Part shown: positions 22,525 to 34,790 of the stretch, one piece after another
How positions within the stretch are numbered: position 1 is the stretch's first letter
How the letters are laid out: each line of letters opens with the position of its first letter
DNA from: Ostrinia nubilalis
Taxonomy: Eukaryota; Arthropoda; Insecta; Lepidoptera; Crambidae
DNA: 64,000 nucleotides
Direction of reading: 5' to 3'
Assembly (NCBI RefSeq): GCF_963855985.1
Contig: NC_087098.1
Coordinates: forward strand, 14,528,501-14,592,500
Notes under the pieces: model-generated
Told to the model about the DNA's origin: nothing
What the model saw: only the letters and a program-made list of their open reading frames with translations
The model's database searches: none
Translations under genes and position numbers: made by a program

Positions 22525-24253
22525 TAAGGTGTTATTTTTTATACTGATCATACTTTACCAACGCATCTAATAAAATCATACAAATACAACCCAAGTGTTT
22601 TTAAAAAAAAATTCAGGCTAGTTTTTGCTTTTACTTTTCCTAACAAAAAAAAGATATTATTTTTACAACCATCCTGTCTTCACTCACTGCCTCTCTCTCT
22701 TTCTTTACTCCTTTCATTCATACGAGTACGAACAATGGCCGCGCGCATTCATTCAACGTTCACACACATAAAGGTTAGATTACACTTAACCTACGTTACC
22801 AAAAATTATCACTCGTGAGTATGTACGATGTTACGTCATGTTAATAGGTACTACGCGCTGGGAGAAACAAAATCTAGCCACATAAGTAGGTAAATAAGTG
22901 TATTTTCATTAGTGTAATACCGGGGGACTTTTCCAACGAACCGAGGCGAATCATCCGCGTTAAACTAGAAATTTAAAAAAGGATAGAAATTGGAATTCAA
23001 TATCTACGGTTTCGTAATGCCTACGCAATTTATTTAGAGACGTAATAAAAAATTGATAGGTACATACCTATTACTACTTCGCTTCGCGTCAGTGGAAATG
23101 CACCCTAATATTGAATATGAATAGGTGTTGTAAATAAAACTCACTGATCAATTTTCCTGGTTTTAATTCCTAAATTATGATTTGCCATCACACTTTAGAT
23201 TCATTGATTTTACTTATTCACACATTTACCTATTTTGAATGTTGTTATTTAAAGTTCCTAGGTTATTATTACACTAATCACAATACATTTTGAATGTCAA
23301 GCCTTTGTTGAATGTTCACGTAAACACTGTCTTGCACTGTCTAATCTAGCCACGATCGAATTGAGGTAATGCTTCCGGGCTGCACACTTGCTTGCTGTTC
23401 ACTAGACACCACGTCGGATGTTGTATTTGTATTCACAATTCGCGCACTAACTTTTTTACGGAAAAAGTCCCTTTCGCGTAAACAAGCACTCATCTGTCCA
23501 AATCACACTGTAGGTATGTACCTAGGTAGACTTCCGCAATATCCATCGATAGAACTCGGTCGTGGCCCTCTGGCAACAACTCCTTGATAAGGCATTCCGT
23601 ATTTTTACGCAAAAGCCGCCGTCTGCGGCGCACGCATCTGGGTACCGCCAGCACTGTGCCGGTGATTGAAATTGAAATCCAGAACTTCGTCCTCGAAGCG
23701 CACGGGATCTCGTCAAGTCAGGATACGGCTGCGCTCCCTGAAGCGCTGCGCGGCTCCAAACAAGCAAGGTGTGAAGGTTTTCGACTCGTCAATGTTTCTC
23801 GTCGGCCAGTTAGTGTGCCCGAAACATAATTTCACCTGCGTTTTGTTATTTATCAAGCGCGGCATTGTAATAACTCGCACACACACACTGCAATACGTTT
23901 GGGCACAACATTGGACTGACTGGGACGATTGTTTGTTGTTGCGCTCCCGCATGCCGATCGGCGGCTCGGCGCGGGCTGTGGGCGCGGAGCGACTGGCAGC
24001 GATATCAATATGGCCGACTCACGCGGCGCGGCACGTGGCAGCGGTCGTTGCCCTCGTCCGGCTACTACGATAGTGCGTAAACGAATACACACCGCGCTCA
24101 AAGGATGATTTATTTTTTATTTTTTTCGAAACATTCTTTGTCGTTTTACTCGAAAACTAGCCTGAATTTTTTTTTAAAAACACTTGGGTTGTATTTGTAT
24201 GATTTTATTAGATGCGTTGGTAAAGTATGATCAGTATAAAAAATAACACCTTA
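22525..24253. mobile_element. 1.7-kb non-autonomous DNA transposon with ~105-bp terminal inverted repeats
   Basis: The left end (about 22525-22630) and right end (about 24150-24253) are long, nearly perfect reverse complements beginning TAAGGTGTTATTTTTTATAC. TA flanks both sides (22523-22524 and 24254-24255), consistent with a Tc1/mariner-type duplication. No transposase ORF is present. The left interior is AT-rich; the right interior (about 23370-24075) is distinctly GC- and CpG-rich and unlike the window background. Non-autonomous status is seen directly; the superfamily and the origin of the cargo are inferred. Confidence 0.8.
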
Positions 24254-24255
24254 TA

Positions 24256-26240
24256 GAAGAACTGTTTTTGTTTGCAGATAATTTTCTAAGCTAAGAGATA
24301 TCATTTTGATTGACTGTTTAAAAAAGCTCTATAGTGTGATACTTTTTTAGTTAGCACGTCTAGTTTTACAAAGACTAGTCATTAAGTTCAGCCACAGGAC
24401 GCCCATTGCTGAACTGAACATATGCCATGCATCCAGCTTCATAAAGATTGCATAAAAAGTTTACCGATTCCGAAATTGAATCGAATTCGAATGTTACATA
24501 ATAATTTTATTCCAGGCACTGAACTAGCATCAGCCAAGGCCAAAATAAGTATCTTTTGGATAAATTTATTGTACGGAACCCTATGTTTACTTTGTCGATG
24601 ACGCACCTTAGTCCTGTGGCCGTGACCCGCGGGCTCGCCAGATACATTAATCTTTGTCTCTACGCAGGTCACTGTTTGCTATTAATCAGCATACAGTATC
24701 AACACCACATCAGGCTTTACAGTTTTGTTGCAAAATATCTCCTAACACCCCGACATAAGACACAGTGTTTATCTTTAATGCTGAGTGTACGTGAGCTGTA
24801 ACCCAGTTTGTTTGGGTGGAATTACCATGTGACGCTTTTTGACATGACACATGTAAATGAATTGTCATTGCACCACTAATTATCTTTTATGGAAAAAGTT
24901 ATGACATAGAAAGTTGATCGATTTTTCCTCACGTAGCGTGTGCATAGAAATTAACGTCCTCGTGTGTAGGATAGAATAGAAGGTAATTCTCTTGCCGTAG
25001 AAACCAGTCAAAGTCTAAAATTTCTTTATTGATAGCGCTTGCAAGAAGTAATACAGTAGAAACCTCTCAACCGTGTCAATATTATAAACTTTCCGCTTTT
25101 CTTCGCTGTTATTGTGATTTGAATAGAGCATTCAATTCAATGCAACCTCTTTTAAATTCTATACAAGTTGCATTTCTCAAAATTGTCCCAACTATTTCCT
25201 TGCCAAAGCATCACTTTCTCAATACGATTGCATACTTTATGTCAGTTTCGTGCGGTGATAAAGCACAAAAATGTGCTTTGCTCTGCAATCCTCGATGTGG
25301 TATGAGATCTTGAACCCGACAGTTATTCGGACATTTATGAATCTGTTTCACAAAGTTGAATATTAAATTCCATATTTTACAAAAGCTTGAACGATCGCGG
25401 AGCGTCTAGGCTGCGAGAGACATTTTATTTTGAGTTTTGACTGCGCACTGGAATATTGAGGTATTGCATTTTGATAGATGTCATTATTTAAACGGAAGTT
25501 TATCACGATCGTATTATCAATTTAAGTATCGTATCGTATTTACATTTAAGTAGGTACCCAACACCACGATTTGTGGCAGAAATGCGAAGAGTTTATAGAG
25601 TGAAGTATAGTTAAAAATATCTGGTGTTAAATGTGTGGTGCATGTGCATATTGTAACACCTTTTTTTGGCAAGATTGAATACTTACCGATTTCCACAAAC
25701 AAACATTCCAACGGACCGTAAGGTCACGTATCACAAAGTGTACAGTATTTCCTTTGTCACTTGATTGTGTCGTTGTTAGTGATTCACTGAATTTAGATTA
25801 ACTTCTATTAAAAATTAATTACGTTGTTTTGGTAAACAGAGCAATAAATAACCTCACTTTTTGAATGTCTCCGTTTGACAGATCAATGCGTTACGTTTCA
25901 TTCTTTTAGTAAAAAAAAAGTGTATAACAAAATTAAATGTCCAATACTAAATTTTTATAAAACTTAATATTTAGGCTCTTTAATTTAAATTCTAGCTATT
26001 TACAGTATTTTCCTCAATGTTTATATTAAAATAACATTGTAATGTATCTTGATCGATCATGGATTCGGAACGTTCTAGAAATTTGACATATTCTGAGTGA
26101 AACGAAACACACAGGTGACGTTCAGAAACTTGCTTGTTTGTTATTTTTTTTTCTTCCTAAAGTTTAATTATTTAATTAAATTTAAATGAGAGAAGCAGTA
26201 TTGTGAGTTCTCATATCGAAATTATTCAATAAGAGGCTAG
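24256..26240. other. AT-rich non-coding DNA
   Basis: Apart from the LINE tail at 24376-24447, nothing recognised. The 94-codon frame at 25029-25313 lacks any recognisable domain. Confidence 0.5.
24376..24447 (-). pseudogene. LINE 3'-tail relic, minus strand
   Basis: The plus strand reads TTCAGCCACAGGACGCCCAT and TGCTGAACTGAACATATGCC, the reverse complement of the AACATATG...CAGCA...GGCTGAA tail. Upstream coding sequence is lost. Confidence 0.65.
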
Positions 26241-26890
26241 TTAAAACAAGTAGCATTTATTGAAAGTAAAGATAAAAATTATACAAAACTGCTTGATATT
26301 GTGATTTGTTGGAGTGACAAGTTTTCGAACGAAGATTTGAGTCACGGGTGATGACCGGCGCTTTTTGGAGGGCCCTTGTCTTTTGCTCTGCGGGCCGCGG
26401 TCGTGAACAGAAGTTTTGTAGTGTGTGGTGTTGTGGCATTCTGAGTCGGCCCTAAATGTGCCCTTTCCCAACTCAAACGGGCAGGGCACGCATTATTATT
26501 GTGGTCGAGATAAGGGAATTCCGGTTGGACACCGAAATCCCGCTGTCCGCCGATTTCGTGGACTCACTGCCACGTGCTGAATTTTATTACTGAAGATTGT
26601 GTGTGGTTGAGCAGTGCTCGGTGGCGAGCCTCTGCGCTGTTGCTGTCTGTTGTTGATGTTGCTGATGTTGCCTCCATAGCAGGAGGTGTTTGGCACCGGC
26701 TGTCCCGCAGTGCCAGACGCTTGCTGCGCCCGACGGGTGCGGAGGGGGTTGAGCCGAGTGGTGATAATAGCGCGCTAATCTTAGTCTGCACCTTAGTCTA
26801 GTATTTTTAGTCTGTACCAACCAAACGGCCCAACGACCCATCCCTTTTTTTTCTCTTTTTAAATTTTTTGTGTCAACCACAATAAATTGT
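26241..26890. other. GC-richer segment of unknown nature ending in AATAAA
   Basis: This block is more GC-rich than its surroundings and has several short overlapping frames on both strands (none convincing). A CAG/CTG-like triplet texture lies near 26636-26670 and a plus-strand AATAAA at 26880-26885. In minus sense the GCCCTGCCCGTTTGAGTTGG block resembles leaders of some lepidopteran LINEs, so a LINE 5'-end remnant is possible. That is recall, not a search result. Confidence 0.4.
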
Positions 26891-27892
26891 TATCAATTTA
26901 AATAATTATTTTTATTTTGCTCCGGCAAAAATTTCTTATTTACAATATCAAACTGAATGTCCTTGCTTTCGTTGCTTTCATATCTCATCTATGACTCATA
27001 GCACAATCCTTTGAAACAACAATAAAACGCTCCACAATTACATAACGTGGAATCCTTAACCCTTTCACCAAATCCGAGTAACCCACAAACTGGCATTCCG
27101 CTCACGAGCGATAAGCGCCCGCGAGCGAGCGGAGCGATTGTATCGCTCGGTATCGCTCGTCGCGCCATCGCGATTGGCGTAAAGAAGCCGCCGGTTTGAG
27201 GTTGCCGCTCACGCTCGTCGAGCGATAGCGAAGAACGAGGGATCAAGTGAAATCTCAATGAGAGGTTTCTTAACCTAATACTCGACAATGGTCAACCGTG
27301 AGTCCGTGACACATAAAGTTGTCTTAACCTCCTGACCGCCCTAATATCATAATCAAATCCGCCCTATACATCATATTATGTTTTTAAAGCTACTTGAAGA
27401 ATCTTGACTAAATTACATAAAAAGATGGTGAGTTGTTTGAACATTAATTGCCCCGTCTTATAAAGTCTCATTTGGTATTCATCATGATGATAGTTTATAT
27501 CTCATCTTGAAAGAAGTTGAATATAAAATTTAAAAAGTTAGCAAGATTTTTTCTAATGGAGAAATGCTTTTACGATGCGCAACAAATCTTAAAGACGAAT
27601 AATGACCAACTAATTAAATTCACTTACAACCTTTAACTTACATCATCATCGCCACGCATAAACAAACGTCGTATTTTTCTCTATAATTCAATTTACTTTC
27701 GCCGCAGACCTATCATTACGTGCCATTGATAACGTGCCATAGAGCAGGGCCCACATGGCCATAGACCATTCGCCACCCAGCGCAGCTACCGCGTGGACAA
27801 TTTATAAAAGCTGACCACCTCCCGCCCACCCATTCAGCGGAATAGAGCTGGGCTTGGTGAATATGGATACCGAGTTTTGGTATCGGTTATTT

Positions 27893-27956
27893 TAGCTTGT
27901 AAGGCCTATCCTATGTTCAGCAGTGGACTTCCTATGGCTGAAATGATGATGGTAAG
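27893..27956 (+). pseudogene. LINE 3'-tail relic
   Basis: GTAAGGCCTATCCTATGTTC, AGCAGTGGACTTCCTATGGC and TGAAATGATGATGG form the standard tail. Confidence 0.7.
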
Positions 27957-28317
27957 GAAGGGTGTTGTATGCAAATAAATAGGTAGATTTCACAAAAGAG
28001 TTAGAATGTGCATTTCTAATTCAATATCAAATACTGCTTATTAAAAGCTATCTATGTTATTTATGACATTCAATGATATCAAAATTAATTTAGATTTTGG
28101 AGCTTTAATCTTAATAGGGCTTACTGATTTATGAGACGACTTCATGTTCCAGGATCGATGAGATGCATTCTTACTATCTAGAGGTACAGAAACTCAATGA
28201 AAAAAACTTTTATGTTTTTATTATGTAGTTAGAATATTGCAAGCTGAATTAGTCATATTCTTACTCGTAACAATTTTCTCAAAGGATACCAAATACTGGT
28301 ACCAAATATCCCATCCA

Positions 28318-28415
28318 ATACCGGCTCTAACCGCGATCGAACCCGCGACTGCAATTAAAGGACGCCTCAGGACCTTTCGGTCATTCGATACTATCTCGTG
28401 ACCCGGCGCCGCCTG
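28318..28415 (-). repeat. Possible tRNA-derived repeat
   Basis: On the minus strand GTCGCGGGTTCGATCGCGG resembles a B-box arm with pairing flanks, downstream of a GTCACGAGATAGTATCGAAT segment. Weak evidence. Confidence 0.35.
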
Positions 28416-30260
28416 CGCTCCGTCTGTTTGCAACACCAATCCGACGTTATTAAGCAAATTACCACTCTATTATCATCCAACTTAGAACGCAGTATTAAAT
28501 GCAGTTACGACTTTTTACTGCGGAGTTTATTTCCAACTTTAATATAATAGCTTAGGGTTGAAAATAGTTTAATGCTGTGTTAGATATAACAAAGTTGTGT
28601 GTTTGTCTTAACTGTATCACGAGCTACCCGCACGCTGACCCAGGCTGGTCATAGTTAAGGGCAAATCTAAAATATGGTCCGGAAATAGAATGGAACTTGT
28701 AAAGCAATCGCAATAATGTATTGTTATTGCTAACCGTTAAGTATTGTATCTAGATCTTTTACTATACTGAGGTATAACACTCGATTAGTCATCGGGAATT
28801 TAGGTAGTTAATTTATTTAAATTATTGTAGGAATATTTTAATGAAATTATTTTTTGATTAGGCAGGAATAGGAATGTCTTGATTGACAAATTGCTGAAAA
28901 GATAATGGGGAGAAATTACGGAGAGCCTTGTTTATAGGATGGGCTGATAAATAAACTTGTTTACTGCGCCTTTGGCTAAAACATTAAATATCCAAATATT
29001 TACCGGAGTAAAGTATCTTAAGTGTAATTCTTACTCTTATTTTGCACTTTCTTAACCACCTAGTTACCATTATCAACTCTGCCACACAAGTCCATTGAAG
29101 CTTAAGTTACAATTTTATCATTAATATGTATGCTGCAGTTTTGCTTGCGGCAATAAAATCGAATCGTACACGTAATGCATGCAAATCGTGCTAATATTAA
29201 TTTACAAAAAACAAACATCAGATTACCCACATCGAAGCTAATCTCATTAATATTTAAACAATAGATAGGTTTTCATAAGCATCCCATTTCTTACACAAAA
29301 TGACTCATCTTCTTTACTGTGCTTGCATAAACATGCGCGGACTGTAATTACGTCGCATGGTATCACACAAAACTGTAATCAAGACTGAACTCTAACTGGT
29401 TTAGAACAGCGTCCAAAAGCAAATGTTTAATTCAACTTATCCGCTGTTTTTCTTTTCCAAATCACGTCCCAAGAATAAAGTCGTAAGTACAGTTTTGCCC
29501 CTATTAAATTGACCTGTATTGCGAAGTGTTAAAGTTTAATTTAGTTTGATAGCCGGTAAGGTTCTCTCAGTGCACCCATTCAGACAGCTAGTTTTGACTC
29601 CTGGGGTGGCTTGTACATTGTTCGCGAGCGTGACACCGTTCTATTTACGAGGCCCTCGTACAGGTGTATCGCGGTACATGAAATGTGGCTTTATTGTTCT
29701 TAATGGGATGCAGCTATTCGATCGTGTAACCCGTGTGGTCAGTTGAGGTCAGAATCGAAAGTTAATGTTCCACCAACGCACAGTCTGTCGACTCTACCAT
29801 TCTACATATCTCTCTGTAATCTTCTCTTACCATTATTCTACCTTTTAAAACGTTTTGATGTTAGGTAAGTACAATGTTTAATACATGGAAAAAATCGTGT
29901 TTTTGTAAAAACAAGTGGCATTATGACAGATTACTTTTCTGATACAGATTTGTTACTACTTCTTACTTCTCTCGACTCTACATATATGTTTCTCCACCAC
30001 CTTTATATGTATCTTTTTTGGATGTGATTTAGATGAAGCGAAACCCACGAAAGACAAACGTCCAGTTATTACATTGAACTATTTTTGTTGTTTCTGAATT
30101 TTATTTTTTGCGTAATTCATAATCGCTTATTCCTTTTTTCAATAACAAGGTCTTAAGCTAATACATGCTTAGACATCTTCAAATGAACTCTGACAGAACA
30201 TTACATTATTCAGTCATCAGAGTAACTACTCGTACCTATAGTAAAATAAAACTTCGACTA

Positions 30261-30372
30261 GGTTGCACCATCTTACTTGAACTTTGCGAAACGTCAAAAG
30301 TCTGTCAAACTCCATACAAAAACTTCGGTTGTCGTTATAGTTACGGTTAAAGTTAGGTGGTGCAACTCAGCA
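30261..30372. mobile_element. Palindromic MITE, copy D
   Basis: 112-bp copy of the same family, GGTTGCACCATCTTACTT at the left and GTTAGGTGGTGCAACTCAGC at the right. Confidence 0.85.
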
Positions 30373-30389
30373 TTAGACTTTACTTATAC

Positions 30390-31215
30390 CGCGCAGCATA
30401 CGGCTGTAGCATGCGCGTACGCCGCTATTGTACGTTCGTCCGCACTATTAACGCGCGATTTATACGGGCCCTCTGCGTCGGCGCTGCTTTTGAATAACCC
30501 CATTTTTATGGATCAGGCTGATTAACACTGCTGCATTGGTTATGATGATTTATTTGTTTGAAAATAATACAGAATGTCTTTATAGTAATTAGATTAAACT
30601 CTAAATGGACTCTGGATAAGAATATCCTTCAATTTTTTTATGCAGAACTAAGCAGAACTCCTGATGTTAAGTGAGATGCAGTCTAGAATGGTACATACTT
30701 GTCATGTACATACTCGTCTTGAAGAGGCCCGGATTGTAGTCGGAAAGATGCAGCAGACTGTGAATTATAGTTCCTAGCTGTTCGTAATATAAAAGAGTTA
30801 GCGAAGCGCTTAGTGTTAATTTTCGACAAAGGTACATTTTTGGAGCATATTATGGATCGTGGTATGAGTCCCAGTAAGAGATTGAAGCAGAGTTCCTCTC
30901 CTCTTCCCACTCTGTAGCTTGTAGCTGTTCTTGAAATTCACAAAATTCTTCCTTTCAGAAGAAACAGTCTTTAGAGATATTTAAAACTTCTGCGAAATGG
31001 TTTCTATACGGGTCTATACCTACCTCTTTCCTTCCAACAAATACCTCAGTAAAACCAATCTGCGTTCTGCGCGGTGCATGTTCGCGTATTTATATGAACG
31101 TCCACACTATTGACCACCGATTTATAAAGGCCGGCGCCGGCGCAGGATTTTGAATAATTACAAACGTTGCGCCCGCGATTTATGCAGATGTCGCCACTGC
31201 TGCTTTATTGGCCGA
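30390..31215. repeat. Diverged direct duplicates ~690 bp apart
   Basis: Segments 30390-30520 and 31075-31215 share an ordered series of blocks: a CATGCGCGTA/CATGTTCGCGTA core, ACGTTCGTCCGCACTATTAA/ACGTCCACACTATTGACC, CGATTTATA, a GGCC plus GCGCCGGCGC-like block, TTTTGAATAA and a later GCTGCATTGG/GCTGCTTTATTGG. Non-coding. Confidence 0.5.
30641..30900 (+). repeat. LINE/SINE relic (CTGATG...ATGCAGTCTA type), copy 2
   Basis: ATGCAGAACTAAGCAGAACT, CCTGATGTTAAGTGAGATGC, AGTCTAGAATGGTACATAC, CTTGAAGAGGCCCGGATTGT. The longest of the three related relics. A weak minus-strand frame here is not credible as a gene. Confidence 0.6.
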
Positions 31216-31485
31216 TTCGAATGTCCAACGGTTTCATTTCGATATAGTGAAGTAATTAAGGGAATATTTTTAAAGAGGAGTTGAAAATAGTAAATGTCCC
31301 TGGACAATAAATATCCTTGGATAGTATAAAGTAAGTAAATACATATTAATTTTCATGATTTTAAATTTGTTAAAAAATATTTTTTTTTACTTCGCATAGA
31401 AAACCACTACTGTTTCAATATGGCGACCGTTATTGTGATGTCCTAATAGCTAAAAATATGCTCTTTTGATTCATCCAGAAATAGG

Positions 31486-31615
31486 AAAGTTATTTGCACG
31501 ATAAATCTCACTAACATACCGATGAGAGTCGAACCCGCAACCCATTCTGCAATAATGTTGTCGTCAGGTACGCCAATCATTATGCTGTCGTCAAAAAGGC
31601 TCAGTGGGGCTCAGT
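31486..31615 (-). repeat. Possible degraded tRNA-headed SINE
   Basis: On the minus strand a B-box-like GGGTTCGACTCTC lies about 50 bases after a GGCGTACCTGACGACA segment. Only the internal-promoter layout supports this; no second copy was found. Confidence 0.35.
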
Positions 31616-31678
31616 GAACAATTAGCATTACAGAAACATTCGAGAAGAAGTACCAACTATGGAAGTGTTGAATTTATA

Positions 31679-31907
31679 CAGGATGTTAAGATAAACGTGG
31701 GGCACTGCAAAATATACCTACACTTTGCCACTTTTATTATTCAGCTGTAGATGATGGACAAACAAATAAAACTGTACCTACATCGAGGAAAATACTATCA
31801 TAGAATTACGTTCTACTCAAATAAAATGTATGAAACAACAGGTTATTTCCTCAATTTCACTATTGGGCCTTTTTACAGATACATATCATGTTTAACTTAA
31901 CACCCTG
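31679..31907. mobile_element. TA-flanked MITE with related CAGGATGTTAAG termini
   Basis: 18-bp imperfect terminal repeats (CAGGATGTTAAGATAAAC, and GTTTAACTTAACACCCTG at the right) with TA on both sides (31677-31678 and 31908-31909). The termini resemble those of 41580-41843, but the body is unrelated and non-palindromic. Confidence 0.7.
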
Positions 31908-32706
31908 TATTTTCGCGGAGTTGGTGGTCACTGTGAGCATGCATTTTTCTGAACAAAAGTCAAAATATTACATTTCGGACGGCCAAATACAAAGTGCCGA
32001 AGAATTTGTGAATCTCAAGGAATCCGAGTATCTTGAATCATAAGATTTATCGGTCATGACATTTTTCTCTTGAAAAAAAGACATTAATTCGATTTTAATT
32101 TCGCCTAAAATAAGGGGCGAAATTAGCTAATTAAATGCACATCAATTTTAAGATTCCCGAATTAAAATAGCCTACAGTGCTGGAGGGTTATTTGCGTTGT
32201 ATTTTTGAGCTGTATTCCTTTGCGATAGAGTTGAAAGTCGCAGCGTGTTTTGTTGTGGCTGAGTGAAATTTCGCTGGTGGTCCGAGCTTGGGCGTCTGAC
32301 GTAATGTATGAAAGTTACTGTATTTAAGGATCCTCCGATTGTGGGTTCGGTAACGGTATAAATAAATAATACGGTACACTCTCTTGTTATTGTCTAACGA
32401 AGCTTGGGATTTTTATTTTCAAAAATTACACTTACAGGCATACCCCAAAAATAATTAATGTTAACTGTGTCTTTTGTTTAATAAGTTCTTGACATTAAAA
32501 TATATATTAAAATTTATGTTGTAAAGTGACTTACAGTTTACATTTAACGAAAAAAGTTATAATAGGGAAATAACAATGGATGTTTTCTAGAGCTTTTTTA
32601 AATTCGATTATGGTGCAAAATCTCAAACAACGCATAGCTACTTACTAATTCTCTATTCGTAAGTACATGTACCAGTTGTCTGGAAGATAACTATAGCTTT
32701 CAGCGA

Positions 32707-32763
32707 GAATTTTTTAAACTAGCTTCTTGTTTTACTCCAACAAGAAGCTAGTTTAAAAAATTC
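32707..32763. repeat. Perfect hairpin, 25-bp arms, 7-base loop
   Basis: 32707-32731 and 32739-32763 are exact reverse complements around TTACTCC. Confidence 0.93.
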
Positions 32764-33921
32764 AGCAGATTCTTAAAGCTTCATGATTTCCATTATAATA
32801 TACCTATTTCAATACAAAATGTCTGGTAGAGCCGCTTAAAATTTAATAACGGTGAATGAGATGTCACAAGGCCTGCTATTCCCTCAATTTACTACATTCT
32901 ACGTTAAAGAATCCTATCAATGAGATGCCTAACTATAAACCGCATTGAAATCACCGGCGCATTACGTCGTTTATAGCAAATCCTCGCACCGACAAAGTAC
33001 ACTAATTCCGGTTTTACGCGCCAACTCAATCCGCCATGTTGTAAAGCGGCTTCCGCCATTTTGTTTTTACGAGTTTAGAGGTCACAGAGTCCTCGGAAGT
33101 GATTTAGTTTGGAATTTGAGCATTGTTCGGGATGTTCTGTGGTTTAGTGCGATGCTAGTCGTACCAGTCGTACTTATCAGTTCTTCGGACAATCTTTTTT
33201 GATTGGATTGTCCATTGAATAGAAAAGCTTGACTCCTGAACCTTACTCTTGGTGTATACTAAGTAAAATGGATTTTGTTTGGAATCTTATATTCTTATGA
33301 CGATGTAATGAAACAGCTTAACGGATTTTGAGAATTTAAACAATTACATCACGTTACAAAAGCTTAGGTACGTACCTTTTTATAGAATAAGACTGAGTCT
33401 GAAATGAGTATAAGGTCTAACAGGGTAGGGCGCACGTTCTGTAAACTCATGGTTTAAAGAGACATTTACAGACTTATTAATTTTAAGATGTTCTGTAAGA
33501 GACATACTATAGGTTTATCTTATAAGATAGCTCACACCTTAATAAGCTTCTCAGTAGAAGGCATTTTTATTTCTCCTTCTAATTAGGCACTTAGAATTTA
33601 TGGGTCCAACTTTCAATAGACAGTTACGGGTTTTTACGTAATAAAATTCACACCTCGCAAAATCCTGCAACGAGCCATTGATTCAGATAAAGATGTTGTC
33701 GAAAAACCCTTTGGAAAGTGGCCTTTTTGAAGTTTCTGGACAATAGGCTGTTAGGACTCAGGGTGGGTGCAGACAAGCGCAGCGGCAGCTGTCCTTGGTT
33801 TTAATTAAGGATATTAGGTATTTTCAAACCACCTTTTGTAATCAATAACAATTAACACCCTTCCTAGGAAGTAATTTCATAATTTGTAATTGCCCTCATT
33901 GTACTCTCTTCATTAACAATC

Positions 33922-34074
33922 TTACGCCCGTATTCACAAACGTTGCTTGCTTAATTGAAGCAGCAAATCAAACGCACAGCATTGAATAGAGCTCTGTGAT
34001 TGGTTCATGTGTCACCCTGTGCGTCCACGCGCACTATCAGACCTCCATAGTAATGTTTGTGAATACTGGCGTTA
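33922..34074. mobile_element. MITE with GTATTCACAAAC termini, copy 1
   Basis: Left end TTACGCCCGTATTCACAAAC pairs with right end GTTTGTGAATACTGGCGTTA. About 150 bp; a TTA duplication is possible. Confidence 0.75.
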
Positions 34075-34723
34075 GAAAGTTAAATACTTCACTCAGAAAC
34101 TAATAATTTAATAATATATTTACAGGTTGAATACATTTTGATTGACTATCTATAATAATAGCAAATGTGTGACATCTTTTTGTATAATTTGTTACAGGTA
34201 AGTAGGCAGTTAATGTCTATGCGAAGATAAGGGTTCCTTTAAAAACGGGTAAGCGTAGTGTGTGCCTTATTAATTGTTTGTCATCTGTTGAGTTGGCTGA
34301 TTCTGTAGAAGTAGAGAATTTTAGCACGAAATAATAGCGCTGTTGCCGTTTCTATTTATTGTGCCATTTATTTTTGGCCCAATCAGTTTTGTCAGCTGTA
34401 ACACAGTTGTACAGAGTTTACTAGAATCTTTACTTTAAGCAATTTTAGCTCGTGTGCACCATCCCCTATTTTATTTCGTTTCAAAATTGATTAGTTCACA
34501 AAAAAATACGGACGCGGCGCGCGTATGCGTCGCGCGCAAAAAACGACGCGCGAGTTCGCACCGTTTGCGCGCACGCACCAAAAACTGACCGATTTCGGAG
34601 GAATTTAGAAATTAAAATGCAATGTCAGCGTATCGACCGGTTTCCAAAGAAAATGGCTACTTTTTGTCCCGGGTTGAGAACGTTTGAAGGCAGTCTGATT
34701 GAAACAAAGGTTTAATAGTTAAA

Positions 34724-34790
34724 GGAAGGCCTTCGTGGTATAGCGGTTATAGAGTTGGACCATAGATCGGGTTTCAGGGTGTGATATGAA
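34724..34790 (+). repeat. Possible SINE head
   Basis: GCCTTCGTGGTATAGCGGTT resembles a tRNA 5' half with A-box TGGTATAGCGG. A B-box-like GGGTTTCAGGGTG follows, but the fold is not convincing. Confidence 0.35.

Larger units (their letters stand above)
26891..30260. other. Non-coding DNA with a GAGCGA-rich block
   Basis: 27095-27240 repeats GAGCGA/TCGCTC motifs on both strands (CGCGAGCGAGCGGAGCGATT, ATCGCTCGGTATCGCTCG), forming local palindromes. A LINE tail lies at 27893-27956. 29540-29750 is of more balanced composition but has no recognised coding pattern. Confidence 0.5.

Noticed and set aside
26574..26880. Overlapping frames on both strands in a GC-richer block
   Set aside because: Several mutually incompatible frames of similar length, one Gln/His-rich from a triplet repeat; I kept the block as an unclassified segment.
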